The notes: generated by a model not told the origin, from the sequence alone. A stretch of 64,000 nt of DNA from an uncultured Eubacteriales bacterium (GCA_900549645.1 URPD01000001.1:96921-160920); one strand, 5' to 3'. Positions 24,350 to 33,531 are shown, counted from the first letter of the stretch. Program-made: numbers and translations.

Positions 24350-24880
24350 ATGAAAAAAATGACAACCCGGCAGATGGCTGCCGACTCGATGCTCGCCGCG
24401 ATGTGCGCCGTACTCGGCGCGGTTGCGCTCGACGCCGGCAACCTGAAGATCACCCTTGAAAGCGTACCGATAATCGTCGGGGCGCTGTTGTTCGGCTCGC
24501 TCGACGGCGCCGCGATTGGCTTCGTTGGGACGCTTGTGTATCAGCTCCTGCGCTACGGCGTTTCCGTCACGACGCTGCTGTGGGTACTCCCCTACGTTGT
24601 GTGCGGCCTCATTATCGGCCTGTATGCGCAGAAGCGCGGCTTCTCACTCAGCACAAAGCAGACGATAATCATCGTCGTCATCGCGGAGCTTGTTGTCACC
24701 ACGCTGAACACCGGCGTAATGTATATCGACAGCAAGATATACGGCTACTACTCCGCCGTATACATCTTCGGCTCCATCGCCGTGCGCTACGCGATATGCG
24801 TCGGCAAGGCGATAGTCATCGGCGCGCTGATGCCGCCGCTGGTGCGGATACTACGTGAAAGGGTTTTCAATACTACGTGA
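24350..24880 (+). CDS. folT: ECF transporter S component, folate-specific (FolT)
   Basis: 176 residues with five or six membrane helices. S components capture a vitamin and work with a shared energising module (EcfA, EcfA', EcfT) encoded elsewhere. Start MKKMTTRQMAADSMLAAMCAVLGAV and IIVGALLFGSLDGAAIGFVGTLVYQLL are typical of the FolT/HmpT group. The substrate call rests on the THF riboswitch and on folC next door. The ATG at 24350 or 24359 could start; the ribosome site lies rather far from the first (13 bases). Confidence 0.85.
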   Translation: MKKMTTRQMAADSMLAAMCAVLGAVALDAGNLKITLESVPIIVGALLFGSLDGAAIGFVGTLVYQLLRYGVSVTTLLWVLPYVVCGLIIGLYAQKRGFSLSTKQTIIIVVIAELVVTTLNTGVMYIDSKIYGYYSAVYIFGSIAVRYAICVGKAIVIGALMPPLVRILRERVFNTT

Positions 24881-24934
24881 TATGGTTCGTTCATTGCACA
24901 TTATAGTATTTAATTCTAAGAGGCGAATGTTCAG

Positions 24935-26221
24935 ATGACTGCACATGATGCGATAAATTACATAGAGGGCTGCACATGGAGCCGTACAAGGCTCGGCCTT
25001 GGCCGTACGCGCGAGCTGCTTTCAAAGCTCGGCAATCCGCAGAAAAAACTGCGCTTCATCCACGTCGCCGGCACGAACGGCAAAGGCTCGACCTGCGCGA
25101 TGCTTGCGTCCGTCATGCAGAAGGCCGGGTATAAAACCGCGCTCTACACCTCGCCGTACATCTGCCGCTTCAACGAGCGGATGCAGATAAACGGCGCTGA
25201 GATTCCGGACGACATGCTCGCGGAGCTTACGGAGCGCGTAAAGCCGATAGCCGAGGGCATGGCGGATCACCCAAGCCAATTCGAGCTTGTCACCGCGATA
25301 GCGATGCTCTATTTTCTGGAAGAAAAATGCGACATTGTGGTGCTTGAGGTCGGACTCGGCGGCGCGCTTGACAGCACGAACGCCATCGACTGCCCGGAAT
25401 GCGCCGTGATAACGACCATCGGCCTTGAGCACACCGAGTATCTTGGGCACACGCTGCCCGAAATCGCTTCGGCCAAGGCCGGAATAATCAAGCCCGGCTG
25501 TGACGTTGTGTGCTACCGCAACGTCCCTGAGGTCGAGGAGGTTTTCGAGCGGACATGCCGCGAAAACAATGCACGGCTCGTCAAGGCGGATTTTGATTCC
25601 ATCCGCCCAATATCCCACTCGCTGTCCGGTCAGAGCTTTGCATGGCGCAATTACGCTTCCCTGCGCCTGCCGCTGCTCGGTGCACATCAGCTCCGCAACG
25701 CCGCCGTCGTGCTTGAAACGCTTGAAGTCATGCGCAAAAAGGGCTGGAATATAAGCGACGAAGCCGTCGTCTCCGGTCTTGCGGAGACCAAGTGGCCGGT
25801 GCGCTTCGAGGTTCTGCGCGCGGAGCCGCCCGTCGTCATCGACGGGGCGCACAACCCAGAATGTGCCGAGGCGCTGGCCGCAAACCTGCGCGAATACCTG
25901 CCCGGTGAAAAATGCGTATTTCTGATGGGTGTGCTGGCCGATAAGGATTACCGGCAGATGCTCGCATCCCTCGCGCCGTACGCGGAGCGCTTTTTCTGCG
26001 TGACCCCGCCGAGTCCCCGCGCGCTGGCGGCGGACAAGCTGGCGGAGCTTATAAACAGCATGGGCATACCGGCGCAGAGCTGCGGTGAGGTACAGACCGC
26101 GGCGGCGCTCGCTCTCAGCTGCGGCAAGCCCGTTATCGCCTGCGGATCGCTGTATCTCGCGGGCACTGCGCGCGACGCGCTTCTATCAATAATAAGAGGA
26201 GAAAAGCAGACCAATGGATAA
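24935..26221 (+). CDS. folC: Folylpolyglutamate synthase/dihydrofolate synthase
   Basis: 428 residues, Mur-ligase family. It adds glutamate to dihydropteroate and to reduced folates, trapping imported folate in the cell, which fits the FolT transporter just upstream. P-loop: HVAGTNGKGSTCAMLAS; then SPYICRFNERMQING, LEVGLGGALDSTNAI, and IDGAHNPECAEAL in the C-terminal half. Likely in one transcript with folT (54 bases) and overlapping surE by eight bases. Confidence 0.95.
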   Translation: MTAHDAINYIEGCTWSRTRLGLGRTRELLSKLGNPQKKLRFIHVAGTNGKGSTCAMLASVMQKAGYKTALYTSPYICRFNERMQINGAEIPDDMLAELTERVKPIAEGMADHPSQFELVTAIAMLYFLEEKCDIVVLEVGLGGALDSTNAIDCPECAVITTIGLEHTEYLGHTLPEIASAKAGIIKPGCDVVCYRNVPEVEEVFERTCRENNARLVKADFDSIRPISHSLSGQSFAWRNYASLRLPLLGAHQLRNAAVVLETLEVMRKKGWNISDEAVVSGLAETKWPVRFEVLRAEPPVVIDGAHNPECAEALAANLREYLPGEKCVFLMGVLADKDYRQMLASLAPYAERFFCVTPPSPRALAADKLAELINSMGIPAQSCGEVQTAAALALSCGKPVIACGSLYLAGTARDALLSIIRGEKQTNG

Positions 26222-26942
26222 AAAGCTCAAAATTTTGCTTGTTAACGACGACGGAATCAGCTCCCCCGGCATTGTCCATCTCGCAGAGATGGCGATGCAG
26301 CTCGGCGAGGTATGGGTAGCCGCCCCCTCGTCGCAGTGCAGCGCCATGTCCCAGAAGCTGACGATATTCCAGCCGCTTGAGGTGGAGGAATACGATTTTC
26401 CGCTGCCCGTCGCCGGGGCTTACAGCATCGGCGGCACTCCGGCGGACTGCGTGAAAACCGCGCTGAAGGCAGTGCTGCCGATAAGGCCGGACGTAGTTTT
26501 CTCCGGCATCAACATCGGCTACAACGCGGGCTTTGACATTGCCTATTCCGGCACCGTCGCCGCCGCGATTGAGGCCGTACTCAACGGCATCCCCGCCATC
26601 GCCTTCTCTGCACAGCACGACGGCAGCTACGACGTGACTGACCGATACATACTCGACATTGCCCGCGAGCTGCTGGCCGCGCCCCTCGCCCCCGGCGAGA
26701 TATGGAACGTCAATTTCCCCGGCTGTCCGCTCGACGAATTCAAAGGCATCCTGCACGAACGCACGATAGCGCCGAAGTTCATATTCGACAATACCTATTC
26801 CGCCAATCCCCGCAGCGGCGGCATGACGCTCATTCCCGACGCCGATTTCATCGCGCACGGAGACGCCCCGGCGGGCAGCGATATTGAGGCCGTTCTGCAC
26901 GGATACATCTCGATAGGTAAAGTTAAAAGCATGGTTCTGTAA
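26214..26942 (+). CDS. surE: 5'/3'-nucleotidase SurE
   Basis: 242 residues. Metal-dependent phosphatase acting on nucleoside 5'- and 3'-monophosphates, a stationary-phase survival protein in other bacteria. The metal site LLVNDDGISSPG (Asp9, Asp10) and APSSQCSAMSQKLT, plus FSGINIGYNAGFDIAYSGTVAAA, are diagnostic. The start lies within the folC end (eight-base overlap) with AGAGGAGAAAAG upstream. Confidence 0.94.
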   Translation: MDKKLKILLVNDDGISSPGIVHLAEMAMQLGEVWVAAPSSQCSAMSQKLTIFQPLEVEEYDFPLPVAGAYSIGGTPADCVKTALKAVLPIRPDVVFSGINIGYNAGFDIAYSGTVAAAIEAVLNGIPAIAFSAQHDGSYDVTDRYILDIARELLAAPLAPGEIWNVNFPGCPLDEFKGILHERTIAPKFIFDNTYSANPRSGGMTLIPDADFIAHGDAPAGSDIEAVLHGYISIGKVKSMVL

Positions 26943-26959
26943 AATATCTGCGAAAAAGC

Positions 26960-26988
26960 TTGTAAAGCTAATTAGACTATGCTATATT
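26960..26988 (+). promoter_or_regulatory. Promoter of the phn-type operon
   Basis: TTGTAA (26960-26965), 17-base spacer, TATATT (26983-26988), leaving a leader of about 115 bases before phnD. Confidence 0.6.
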
Positions 26989-27110
26989 GATTATCGGTAC
27001 ATGGCGCGAAAAATGTGGAATCATGGTGTTTTTTTGATTTAAATCGATGCATCTGACAACGTATGCTTCCGCCGTTTGCCATAAAATTTTGTTTGGAGGA
27101 AAAAACAAAG

Positions 27111-28223
27111 ATGAAAAAGACCATAGCACTGTTTCTCGCACTTGTCATGGTATTTGCTCTCTGCGCCTGCGGCCAGACCAACGCTCCCGCAGCCGAAGAG
27201 TCCAAGGCTCCCGAAGCGGACGCAACCGAAGCTCCCGCTACCGAGAACCAGCACTTCGACAAGCTGACCCTTGAGTTCGTTCCTTCCAAGGACGCCGACG
27301 TTATCATTGCCGGCACCAAGAATCTGCCCGAGCTCGTTCAGGCCGAGATGTCCAAGCTTGGCTATGACATTGACGAAGTTGACATCACCGTCGGCACCAG
27401 CTACGACGCTACCGGCGAGGCTATGTCCGCAGGCTCCATCGACCTCGGCTGGCTGCCCGGCGGCACCTACGCCCTCTACTCCGACGACGTTGACGTCATC
27501 CTGACCGCAACCCGCAACGGTCTGTCCAACGACAGCACCAACCCCGCCGACTGGAACGGAGAAGCAAACGCCACCCAGAAGAACGGTCCGCAGGTCACCT
27601 ACTACCGCTCCCTCATCTACGCAACTCCTTCCGAGTATGGCAAGGAACTTGCAGCCAAGGTCAACGCCGGTGAAAAGCTCACTTGGGAAGACCTCGACAA
27701 GGCAAAGTGGGCAGTCCAGAAGACTTCCTCCTCCGCCGGTTACATCTACCCCTCCATGTGGCTTATGGCCAACTACGACGGCAAGAAGATCTCCGACCTC
27801 TCCAACGTTATCCCCCTCGACTCCGGCTACGGCACCGCTTTCTCCTACGCTGCAGCTGAGCAGGTTGACATCATCGTCTGCTACGCCGACGGCCGCAACG
27901 ACTACGAAGCCAGCTGGATGCTCCCGACCGATCAGCAGGATGAGACCGGTAAGCAGGGCATGGGCCGCAGTGAGTCCATCTGGAACGAGCTGAACGTCAT
28001 CGGTGTCACCGACGGTATCTACAACGACACCGTTGCTGTCTCCAAGGCCAGCCCCTACTACACTCCTGAGCTCGTCGCCGCTCTGCAGGATTGCTTCATC
28101 AACATCATCAACACTCCGGAAGGTCAGGAGATATTCTCCGTTTACAGCCACACCGGTTATGCAAAGGCTGTCGACTCCGACTACGACGGCGCCCGCGCTG
28201 CTCTGAAGGCAGTCTCCGACTGA
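27111..28223 (+). CDS. phnD: Phosphonate-type ABC transporter, substrate-binding lipoprotein
   Basis: 370 residues. Signal peptide with lipobox ending at Cys20 (MVFALCACGQ), an Ala/Glu-rich spacer, then a PhnD-family binding protein: TLEFVPSKDADVIIAGTKNLPELVQAEM, GSIDLGWLPGGTYALY, SLIYATPSEYGKELAA, and KWAVQKTSSSAGYIYPSMWL (the ligand Ser-Ser loop). PhnD proteins bind phosphonates, phosphite or related oxyanions; the exact ligand cannot be read. GGAGG precedes the ATG. Codon use is strongly biased, like highly expressed genes. Two terminator hairpins follow, before phnC. Confidence 0.9.
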   Translation: MKKTIALFLALVMVFALCACGQTNAPAAEESKAPEADATEAPATENQHFDKLTLEFVPSKDADVIIAGTKNLPELVQAEMSKLGYDIDEVDITVGTSYDATGEAMSAGSIDLGWLPGGTYALYSDDVDVILTATRNGLSNDSTNPADWNGEANATQKNGPQVTYYRSLIYATPSEYGKELAAKVNAGEKLTWEDLDKAKWAVQKTSSSAGYIYPSMWLMANYDGKKISDLSNVIPLDSGYGTAFSYAAAEQVDIIVCYADGRNDYEASWMLPTDQQDETGKQGMGRSESIWNELNVIGVTDGIYNDTVAVSKASPYYTPELVAALQDCFINIINTPEGQEIFSVYSHTGYAKAVDSDYDGARAALKAVSD

Positions 28224-28255
28224 TTCAGTTAAACTACATCGCATCAATTGAACAG

Positions 28256-28281
28256 AGCGCCCTCATATCAGGGCGCTCTGA
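28256..28281 (+). terminator. Hairpin 1 after phnD
   Basis: GAGCGCCCT, loop CATATC-like, AGGGCGCTC followed by TGATTT; weak T-run. Confidence 0.6.
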
Positions 28282-28320
28282 TTTCAGAACTCTGAGCGCA
28301 CATGCGTCCGTTTGTTCGCA

Positions 28321-28352
28321 GAAAAAGCGTCCTGCGAAACAGGACGCTTTTA
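28321..28352 (+). terminator. Terminator 2 after phnD
   Basis: AAAAAGCGTCCTG, CGAAA, CAGGACGCTTTT. A good terminator 100 bases after phnD and 80 bases before phnC, so only part of the transcripts, or a separate promoter, supply the rest of the operon. Confidence 0.8.
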
Positions 28353-28430
28353 TCCTATAATTTATATCCCTTTAAATGTTAATATGACTGGTAGTTATCC
28401 GAATTTTTTGATAGAGAAAAGAGTCGCAGC

Positions 28431-29225
28431 ATGATAGAATTCAAAAATGTGTATAAGACTTATCCAAACGGCTTCACAGCCCTGAAAAACATTAACCTTC
28501 AGATCGAGCAGGGCGAATTTGTCGCAATCATCGGTCTGTCAGGCGCCGGTAAGTCCACGATACTGCGCTGCATCAACCGTATGCATGACATCTCCAAGGG
28601 CGAACTCACGGTTGACGGCGTTGACGTTGACTCACTGCGCGGCAAAGATCTGCGCAGATATCGCCGGAAGGTGGGTATGATATTCCAGAGCTTTAACCTT
28701 GTATCCCGCAGCACCGCCATCAAAAACGTCCTCACCGCGGACGTGCCGGATATGAACTTCTTCCGCGTTCTGTTCGGCGTGTTCACGAAGGAGCAGAAAA
28801 TGCGCGCTCTCGAAAGCCTTGACAAGGTTGGCATTTTGGATAAGGCCTATACCCGCTGTGACCAGCTCTCCGGCGGCCAGCAGCAGCGCGTCGCGCTTGC
28901 GCGTACGCTGAACCAGAACCCGAAGATAATCCTTGCCGACGAGCCTGTCGCCTCACTTGACCCCATCACCGCAAAGCAGGTCATGCAGGACTTCGTGCGC
29001 ATAAACAAGGAATACAAGATCTCCATACTTCTGAACATCCACCATGTTGACCTCGCGCTGAAATACTGCGACCGCGTCATCGGCATCCGCGCCGGTGAGA
29101 TCGTTTTCGACGGCCCGGCCAGCACGATCACGCAGGAGCAGATCGACGCCGTCTACAACGGCGAGAAGGTTCCCACCATGGGCGAGGGCGAAAGCAGCGC
29201 GCCTGTTGCAAAGACCGAGGGCTGA
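28431..29225 (+). CDS. phnC: Phosphonate-type ABC transporter, ATP-binding protein
   Basis: 264 residues. Walker A GLSGAGKST, signature QLSGGQQQRVAL, Walker B ILADEPVASLD, H-loop IHHVDL. The PhnC group is recognised by the FKNVYKTYPNGFTALKNINLQIEQGEF start and the long helical insert (FRVLFGVFTKEQKMRALESLDKVGI). It powers import with the two following permeases. Two bases separate it from the first phnE. Confidence 0.92.
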   Translation: MIEFKNVYKTYPNGFTALKNINLQIEQGEFVAIIGLSGAGKSTILRCINRMHDISKGELTVDGVDVDSLRGKDLRRYRRKVGMIFQSFNLVSRSTAIKNVLTADVPDMNFFRVLFGVFTKEQKMRALESLDKVGILDKAYTRCDQLSGGQQQRVALARTLNQNPKIILADEPVASLDPITAKQVMQDFVRINKEYKISILLNIHHVDLALKYCDRVIGIRAGEIVFDGPASTITQEQIDAVYNGEKVPTMGEGESSAPVAKTEG

Positions 29226-29227
29226 CC

Positions 29228-30079
29228 ATGGATAACGAAAACGTATCTATCCTCAAGCTCACGCTTTATGACCGCATCTTCAAGCCCAAAACAATAACGC
29301 TTGCAAACGGTCACTCCGTAATGAAGCGCAGAAGCCGTGCGCCGCTGATAGTCGTTCTGCTGGCGCTGGCGATATGGCTCTCGCTGCAGATGACGGGCTT
29401 CAGCATGGCGGTCGTTATAAGCAAGTTCAGCAAGATGGTCGACCTGCTGGCAAAGATATTCCAGCCCAACTGGTCGTTCTTCCCGAAGGTCGTCTCCCCG
29501 CTTATCGACACCATAAAGATGTCCATCCTCGGCACCGTCATCGGCTGCTTTCTCGCGCTGCCCGTTGCGATCCTCTCGTCGAGCAACATCAACAAGAGCG
29601 TCGTTATCGTCAGTATTTTCAGATTCATCCTCGGCCTCATCCGCACTCTGCCGACGCTTATCATCGCGCTCGTCTGCGCGCTGATATTCTCCCTCGGCAC
29701 CTTCTCCGGCACCGTCGCAATTGCGATATTCACCTTCGGCATCGTGGCGAAGATGCTTTTCGAGAGTATCGAGACCATCGACATGGGGCCGTTTGAGGCA
29801 ATGGAAGCCCTCGGCGCGAACAAGTTCCAAGCCTTCTGGTCTGCCTGCGTGCCGCAGATACTGCCCGTTTATCTCAGCCACAGTCTCTACTGCTTCGAGA
29901 TGAACGTCCGCGCGTCCGCGATACTCGGCTATGTCGGCGCCGGCGGCCTTGGCATCACCATTAACGAGCGCATCGGCTGGCGTGACTACAACAGCCTCGG
30001 CATGGTGTTGCTCTCGCTGTTCGTCGTCGTCGTGGCGATCGACTTCTTCAGCGAATATCTTCGCAAGAAGCTGAGCTGA
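29228..30079 (+). CDS. phnE: Phosphonate-type ABC transporter, permease 1
   Basis: 283 residues with about six helices. The ABC contact loop is EAMEALGANKFQAFWSACVPQILP, and the end region shows SAILGYVGAGGLGITINERIGWRDYNSLGM, typical of PhnE. It pairs with a second, diverged PhnE directly downstream to form the membrane pore. Confidence 0.91.
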   Translation: MDNENVSILKLTLYDRIFKPKTITLANGHSVMKRRSRAPLIVVLLALAIWLSLQMTGFSMAVVISKFSKMVDLLAKIFQPNWSFFPKVVSPLIDTIKMSILGTVIGCFLALPVAILSSSNINKSVVIVSIFRFILGLIRTLPTLIIALVCALIFSLGTFSGTVAIAIFTFGIVAKMLFESIETIDMGPFEAMEALGANKFQAFWSACVPQILPVYLSHSLYCFEMNVRASAILGYVGAGGLGITINERIGWRDYNSLGMVLLSLFVVVVAIDFFSEYLRKKLS

Positions 30080-30092
30080 AAGGAGAGCCGTG

Positions 30093-30944
30093 ATGAAGAA
30101 AAAAATAGAAGTTTTCGAAGAGACGCTGGACAGAAAGCTGACCGCGGCGGAAATGTACGCGAACCGCCCGCGCAAATGGTTCCTGTACACGCTGATCGTC
30201 CTCATCATTGTTGTTCTCGTCGGCTGGTCGGCGCATGACATCAGATTCACCGGTCTGACCGCTACCGGCACCGAGGTCGCAAAGGGCGTTGTACACGGCG
30301 TGTTCCACCCGGACACCGCACTGATGTTCGGCACCAGCGACACCGATGTGCCGTACCTGCTGCTTCAGACCATCGCTATCGCCGTACTCGGTACGCTTAT
30401 CGGCGCAATACTCGCTATCCCCTTCGCGTTCCTCGCCTCGTTCAACATCATGCCCAAGCCCGTCGCCTACGTCGTGCGCATACTCATCCTTATGATAAGG
30501 ACGATACCCAGCATCGTCTGGGCGCTGATGTGGATCCGCGTCACCGGCCCCGGCGCGGCCTGCGGCGTTATCACGCAGTCGGTCTGCTCCATCGGCATGA
30601 TATCCAAGATGTACATAACCGCTATCGAGGATCTTGACACCCACATCCTTGAAAGCCTTGACGCCATGGGCTGCACGCCGTTCCAGAAGATCCGCTACGG
30701 CGTTATCCCTCAGCTCACCGCGAGTTTCATTTCCACCACCATCTACCGCTTTGACATCAACCTCAAGGACGCAACGACGCTCGGTATCGTCGGCGCGGGC
30801 GGCATCGGCGCTTCGCTGGTGCAGTGCCTCAACAGCCGCCGCTGGGCGATGGTCGGCTCCTTCGTATGGGGGCTGATGGTGCTGGTGCTCATCATTGAGA
30901 TCGTATCCACAAGGATACGCAGAAAGCTTGCGCACGGCGCGTAA
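30093..30944 (+). CDS. phnE: Phosphonate-type ABC transporter, permease 2
   Basis: 283 residues, a second PhnE type subunit: MIRTIPSIVWALMWIRVTGPGAACG, then LESLDAMGCTPFQKIRYGVIPQL (ATPase contact loop) and ATTLGIVGAGGIGASL. A GTG at 30090 lies directly before the ATG at 30093; AGGAG seven bases before the ATG makes the ATG likelier. Two unlike permeases in one phn operon are common in Firmicutes. Confidence 0.9.
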   Translation: MKKKIEVFEETLDRKLTAAEMYANRPRKWFLYTLIVLIIVVLVGWSAHDIRFTGLTATGTEVAKGVVHGVFHPDTALMFGTSDTDVPYLLLQTIAIAVLGTLIGAILAIPFAFLASFNIMPKPVAYVVRILILMIRTIPSIVWALMWIRVTGPGAACGVITQSVCSIGMISKMYITAIEDLDTHILESLDAMGCTPFQKIRYGVIPQLTASFISTTIYRFDINLKDATTLGIVGAGGIGASLVQCLNSRRWAMVGSFVWGLMVLVLIIEIVSTRIRRKLAHGA

Positions 30945-30951
30945 AAGCATT

Positions 30952-30981
30952 TATACCCCTACGTTTTGGCGTGGGGGTATA
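30952..30981 (+). other. Intercistronic hairpin between phnE and the nucleotidase
   Basis: Twelve-pair stem TATACCCCTACG/CGTGGGGGTATA with one G-T pair and a TTTTGG loop. No T-run follows, so transcription probably continues into the nucleotidase gene. Confidence 0.5.
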
Positions 30982-31014
30982 ACAATCTGAATTTCATGTT
31001 CAGAAAGGACAGTT

Positions 31015-32526
31015 ATGCAGCGAAAACTCAGGATATATTACACAAGCGACACGCACGGCTTCTTCTCCCCCGTCGATTACGCGACCGGCGGCAGCGTTGA
31101 CAGCGGCCTTGCAAACTGCATAAGCAATTTTCAGCGCGGCGGAAACACGCTCGTCATTGACGGCGGGGACACGCTTCAGGGCAGCCCCTTCACTTACTGG
31201 CTGTACAGCCAGCGCCGCGGCGGCGACTGCGTCCCGGCCAAGCTGCTGAATCTCGGCGGATACGATTTCATCACGCTTGGGAATCACGACTTCAACTACG
31301 GCAAAGCGGAAATCGAACGCTTTCTTGGCGCGCTGGGCGCAAAGTGCCTGTGCGCAAATGTTGAGGGCATACGCGGCGTTGAAAAAGCAGCCGTCATAAC
31401 GCTTGAAAACGGACTGCGCGTTGGGCTGACCGGTATCGTAACGCATTATGTAAACCATTGGGAGACGCCCGATAACCTCTCCGGAATAAAAATAAGCGAT
31501 GCCTTTTCCGCGGCAAAATCGGCTCTGGACGAGCTGAAGGCGCAGAATGTCGACCTGACGGTATGCATTTATCACGGCGGCTTTGAAAACGACATTGCCA
31601 CGGGCAAGCTTCTCTCGGCAACGGGCGAAAATCAGGGCTGGCGCATTTGTCAGGAGCTTGATTTTGATGTTCTGCTCTGCGCGCACCAGCATATGCCTGT
31701 TGAAAATCTCTGCGTCAATGGCACATACACCTGCCAGCCGCCCGACAAGGCGCGGCAATATATCACGATGGACGTTTCCGTCGACGAAAACTGCGTGACC
31801 GCCGAATCCCGGCTGTGCGACGCGGGATGCACTCCACTGCCCACCGCGATGGAATATCTTGCGCCGCCTGAGCGTGAAACCGCGCAGTGGCTCGACACGC
31901 CGGTCGGTCATCTGGACACTCCCCTGCTGCCCAAGCCTCCGCTTGAGATGGCCGCGCACGGCTCGCTGATTGCGAACTTCTTCAATCAGGTGCAGCTCGA
32001 AGCCTCCGGAGCGGACATATCGACAACCAGTCTGGCGAATACGGTCAAGGGCTTCGCGCAGGACGTCACGGTCCGCGATGTGGTCTCGACCTACATTTTC
32101 CCGAACACGCTTGTGACGCTGCGGGTCGACCGCCGTGTTCTGAAAGCCGCGCTGGAGCGCTGCGCTGAATACTTCACACTGGGCAAAAACGGACTCGAAG
32201 TCAGTGAAACATTCCTGCACCCGATCGTGCAGCACTTCAACTACGATTATTTTGCCGGGGTCAGTGCGGTATTTGATCTGCGCCGTCCGGTCGGCGAACG
32301 CGTCGTGTCGATAAAATACCGCGGCGCGGAGCTGGCCGAGGACAAATCTCTGACGCTGTGCATGAATAATTACCGCGCGTCTGGCGCGGGCGGCTATGAG
32401 GTCTACAGCGAATGTGAGGTCGTGCGTGAGCAGCCGACCGAGATATCGGAGCTGATAATCGAGTACATCGACAGGCACCGCAGTATAACGGTCGATAAGA
32501 CGAAATGGCTTGAAATAGTTTATTAA
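31015..32526 (+). CDS. Cytosolic 5'-nucleotidase/2',3'-cyclic phosphodiesterase family protein
   Basis: 503 residues. Two-domain enzyme of the UshA/YfkN type: metallophosphatase motifs YTSDTHG (residues 8-14), DGGDTLQGSP, LGNHDFNYG, YHGGFEND and CAHQHM, followed by the C-terminal nucleotide-binding domain. Unlike UshA it has no signal peptide, so it acts inside the cell. Placed after the phn transporter, it could release phosphate from an imported phosphorylated compound or nucleotide; this is inference from position. AGAAAGGACAG precedes the ATG. Confidence 0.88.
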   Translation: MQRKLRIYYTSDTHGFFSPVDYATGGSVDSGLANCISNFQRGGNTLVIDGGDTLQGSPFTYWLYSQRRGGDCVPAKLLNLGGYDFITLGNHDFNYGKAEIERFLGALGAKCLCANVEGIRGVEKAAVITLENGLRVGLTGIVTHYVNHWETPDNLSGIKISDAFSAAKSALDELKAQNVDLTVCIYHGGFENDIATGKLLSATGENQGWRICQELDFDVLLCAHQHMPVENLCVNGTYTCQPPDKARQYITMDVSVDENCVTAESRLCDAGCTPLPTAMEYLAPPERETAQWLDTPVGHLDTPLLPKPPLEMAAHGSLIANFFNQVQLEASGADISTTSLANTVKGFAQDVTVRDVVSTYIFPNTLVTLRVDRRVLKAALERCAEYFTLGKNGLEVSETFLHPIVQHFNYDYFAGVSAVFDLRRPVGERVVSIKYRGAELAEDKSLTLCMNNYRASGAGGYEVYSECEVVREQPTEISELIIEYIDRHRSITVDKTKWLEIVY

Positions 32527-32549
32527 ATAATATAATACAAGGAGAAATT

Positions 32550-33524
32550 ATGGAAAACAAGGTGTTTAAAGTTGTTCTTCTTCAGGCGCTTCCCGCCTCC
32601 GGCAAGTCCGAGGTCAGGAACTTCATGGCCAATATCGAGCCGCAGCGCCTTCAGAATGAGTTCCACATCGGCGAGAATCTTCAGCTGGACGACTTTCCGT
32701 ACGTCCACATGATGCGCCGCATCGACAACGAGCTTCAGGCCATTGGCGAGGCGCGCATCTTCTATCCCGGCGAGGAGCCGTTCATCGACGGCCGCGACTG
32801 GGGTACGCTCTGCGCCCTGCTCAACGAAGACTATCACGACCTTATGAACCGCAACGTCGTTAAGCCCGACTCCGCCGCACAGCTGCTGTTCGACCGCTAC
32901 GACCGCGCGGGGCTTCAGGCCGGTATCAGCCCGCGCCTCGGCGTTCTCAAGGCGGAAGTCCGCGAGAAGCTGGCAAAGATACTTGAAAACGAAGCGCGCG
33001 CGATGCTCGACGAGAAGCACGCCGGTTATCCCGACAGCTTCGAGGACAAGACCATCATCATCGAGTGCGCCCGCGGCGGGCCGGACGGCTCATCCATGCC
33101 GCTGACCGGCACTTTCGGCTACCAGTACTCGCTGCCGATGTTCTGCCCGGAGATTCTTGAAAATGCCGTTATCCTCTACATCTGGGTCACTCCTGAGGAG
33201 TCCCGCCGCAAGAACGCCGACCGCGCCGACCCGAATGATCCCGGCTCCAACCTGCACCACGGCGTTCCGATGGCCGTCATGCTTGGCGACTACGGCTGTG
33301 ACGATATGGAATACCTCGTGCAGCACGCCGAGGTCGAGAACACCGTGACCGTCAAGGCGCACGGCAGAACCTATAACGTCCCCATCGGCATCTTCGATAA
33401 CCGCGTGGACAAGACCTCGTTCCTCCGCGCCGATCCGTCCGAGTGGGACGCCGGAAAGGTCGAGGAAGTCACCGCCGCCATCCGTCAGGCAACCGACACG
33501 ATGTACGCGAATTACAATAAATAA
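32550..33524 (+). CDS. Uncharacterised P-loop (kinase-like) protein
   Basis: 324 residues. The N terminus VVLLQALPASGKSEVRNFM holds a relaxed Walker A (ALPASGKS at 13-20), as in polynucleotide-kinase-like enzymes. An acidic pair in QLDDFPYVHM follows. The C-terminal half contains IIIECARGGPDGSSMP, ILYIWVTPEESRRKNADRADP and GVPMAVMLGDYGCDDMEYL. I do not recognise a named family. It follows the nucleotidase by 23 bases with AAGGAG upstream of the start, so it is the last gene of the phn row and may modify a nucleotide or phosphorylated metabolite. Terminator follows. Confidence 0.8.
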   Translation: MENKVFKVVLLQALPASGKSEVRNFMANIEPQRLQNEFHIGENLQLDDFPYVHMMRRIDNELQAIGEARIFYPGEEPFIDGRDWGTLCALLNEDYHDLMNRNVVKPDSAAQLLFDRYDRAGLQAGISPRLGVLKAEVREKLAKILENEARAMLDEKHAGYPDSFEDKTIIIECARGGPDGSSMPLTGTFGYQYSLPMFCPEILENAVILYIWVTPEESRRKNADRADPNDPGSNLHHGVPMAVMLGDYGCDDMEYLVQHAEVENTVTVKAHGRTYNVPIGIFDNRVDKTSFLRADPSEWDAGKVEEVTAAIRQATDTMYANYNK

Positions 33525-33531
33525 GCATGGA

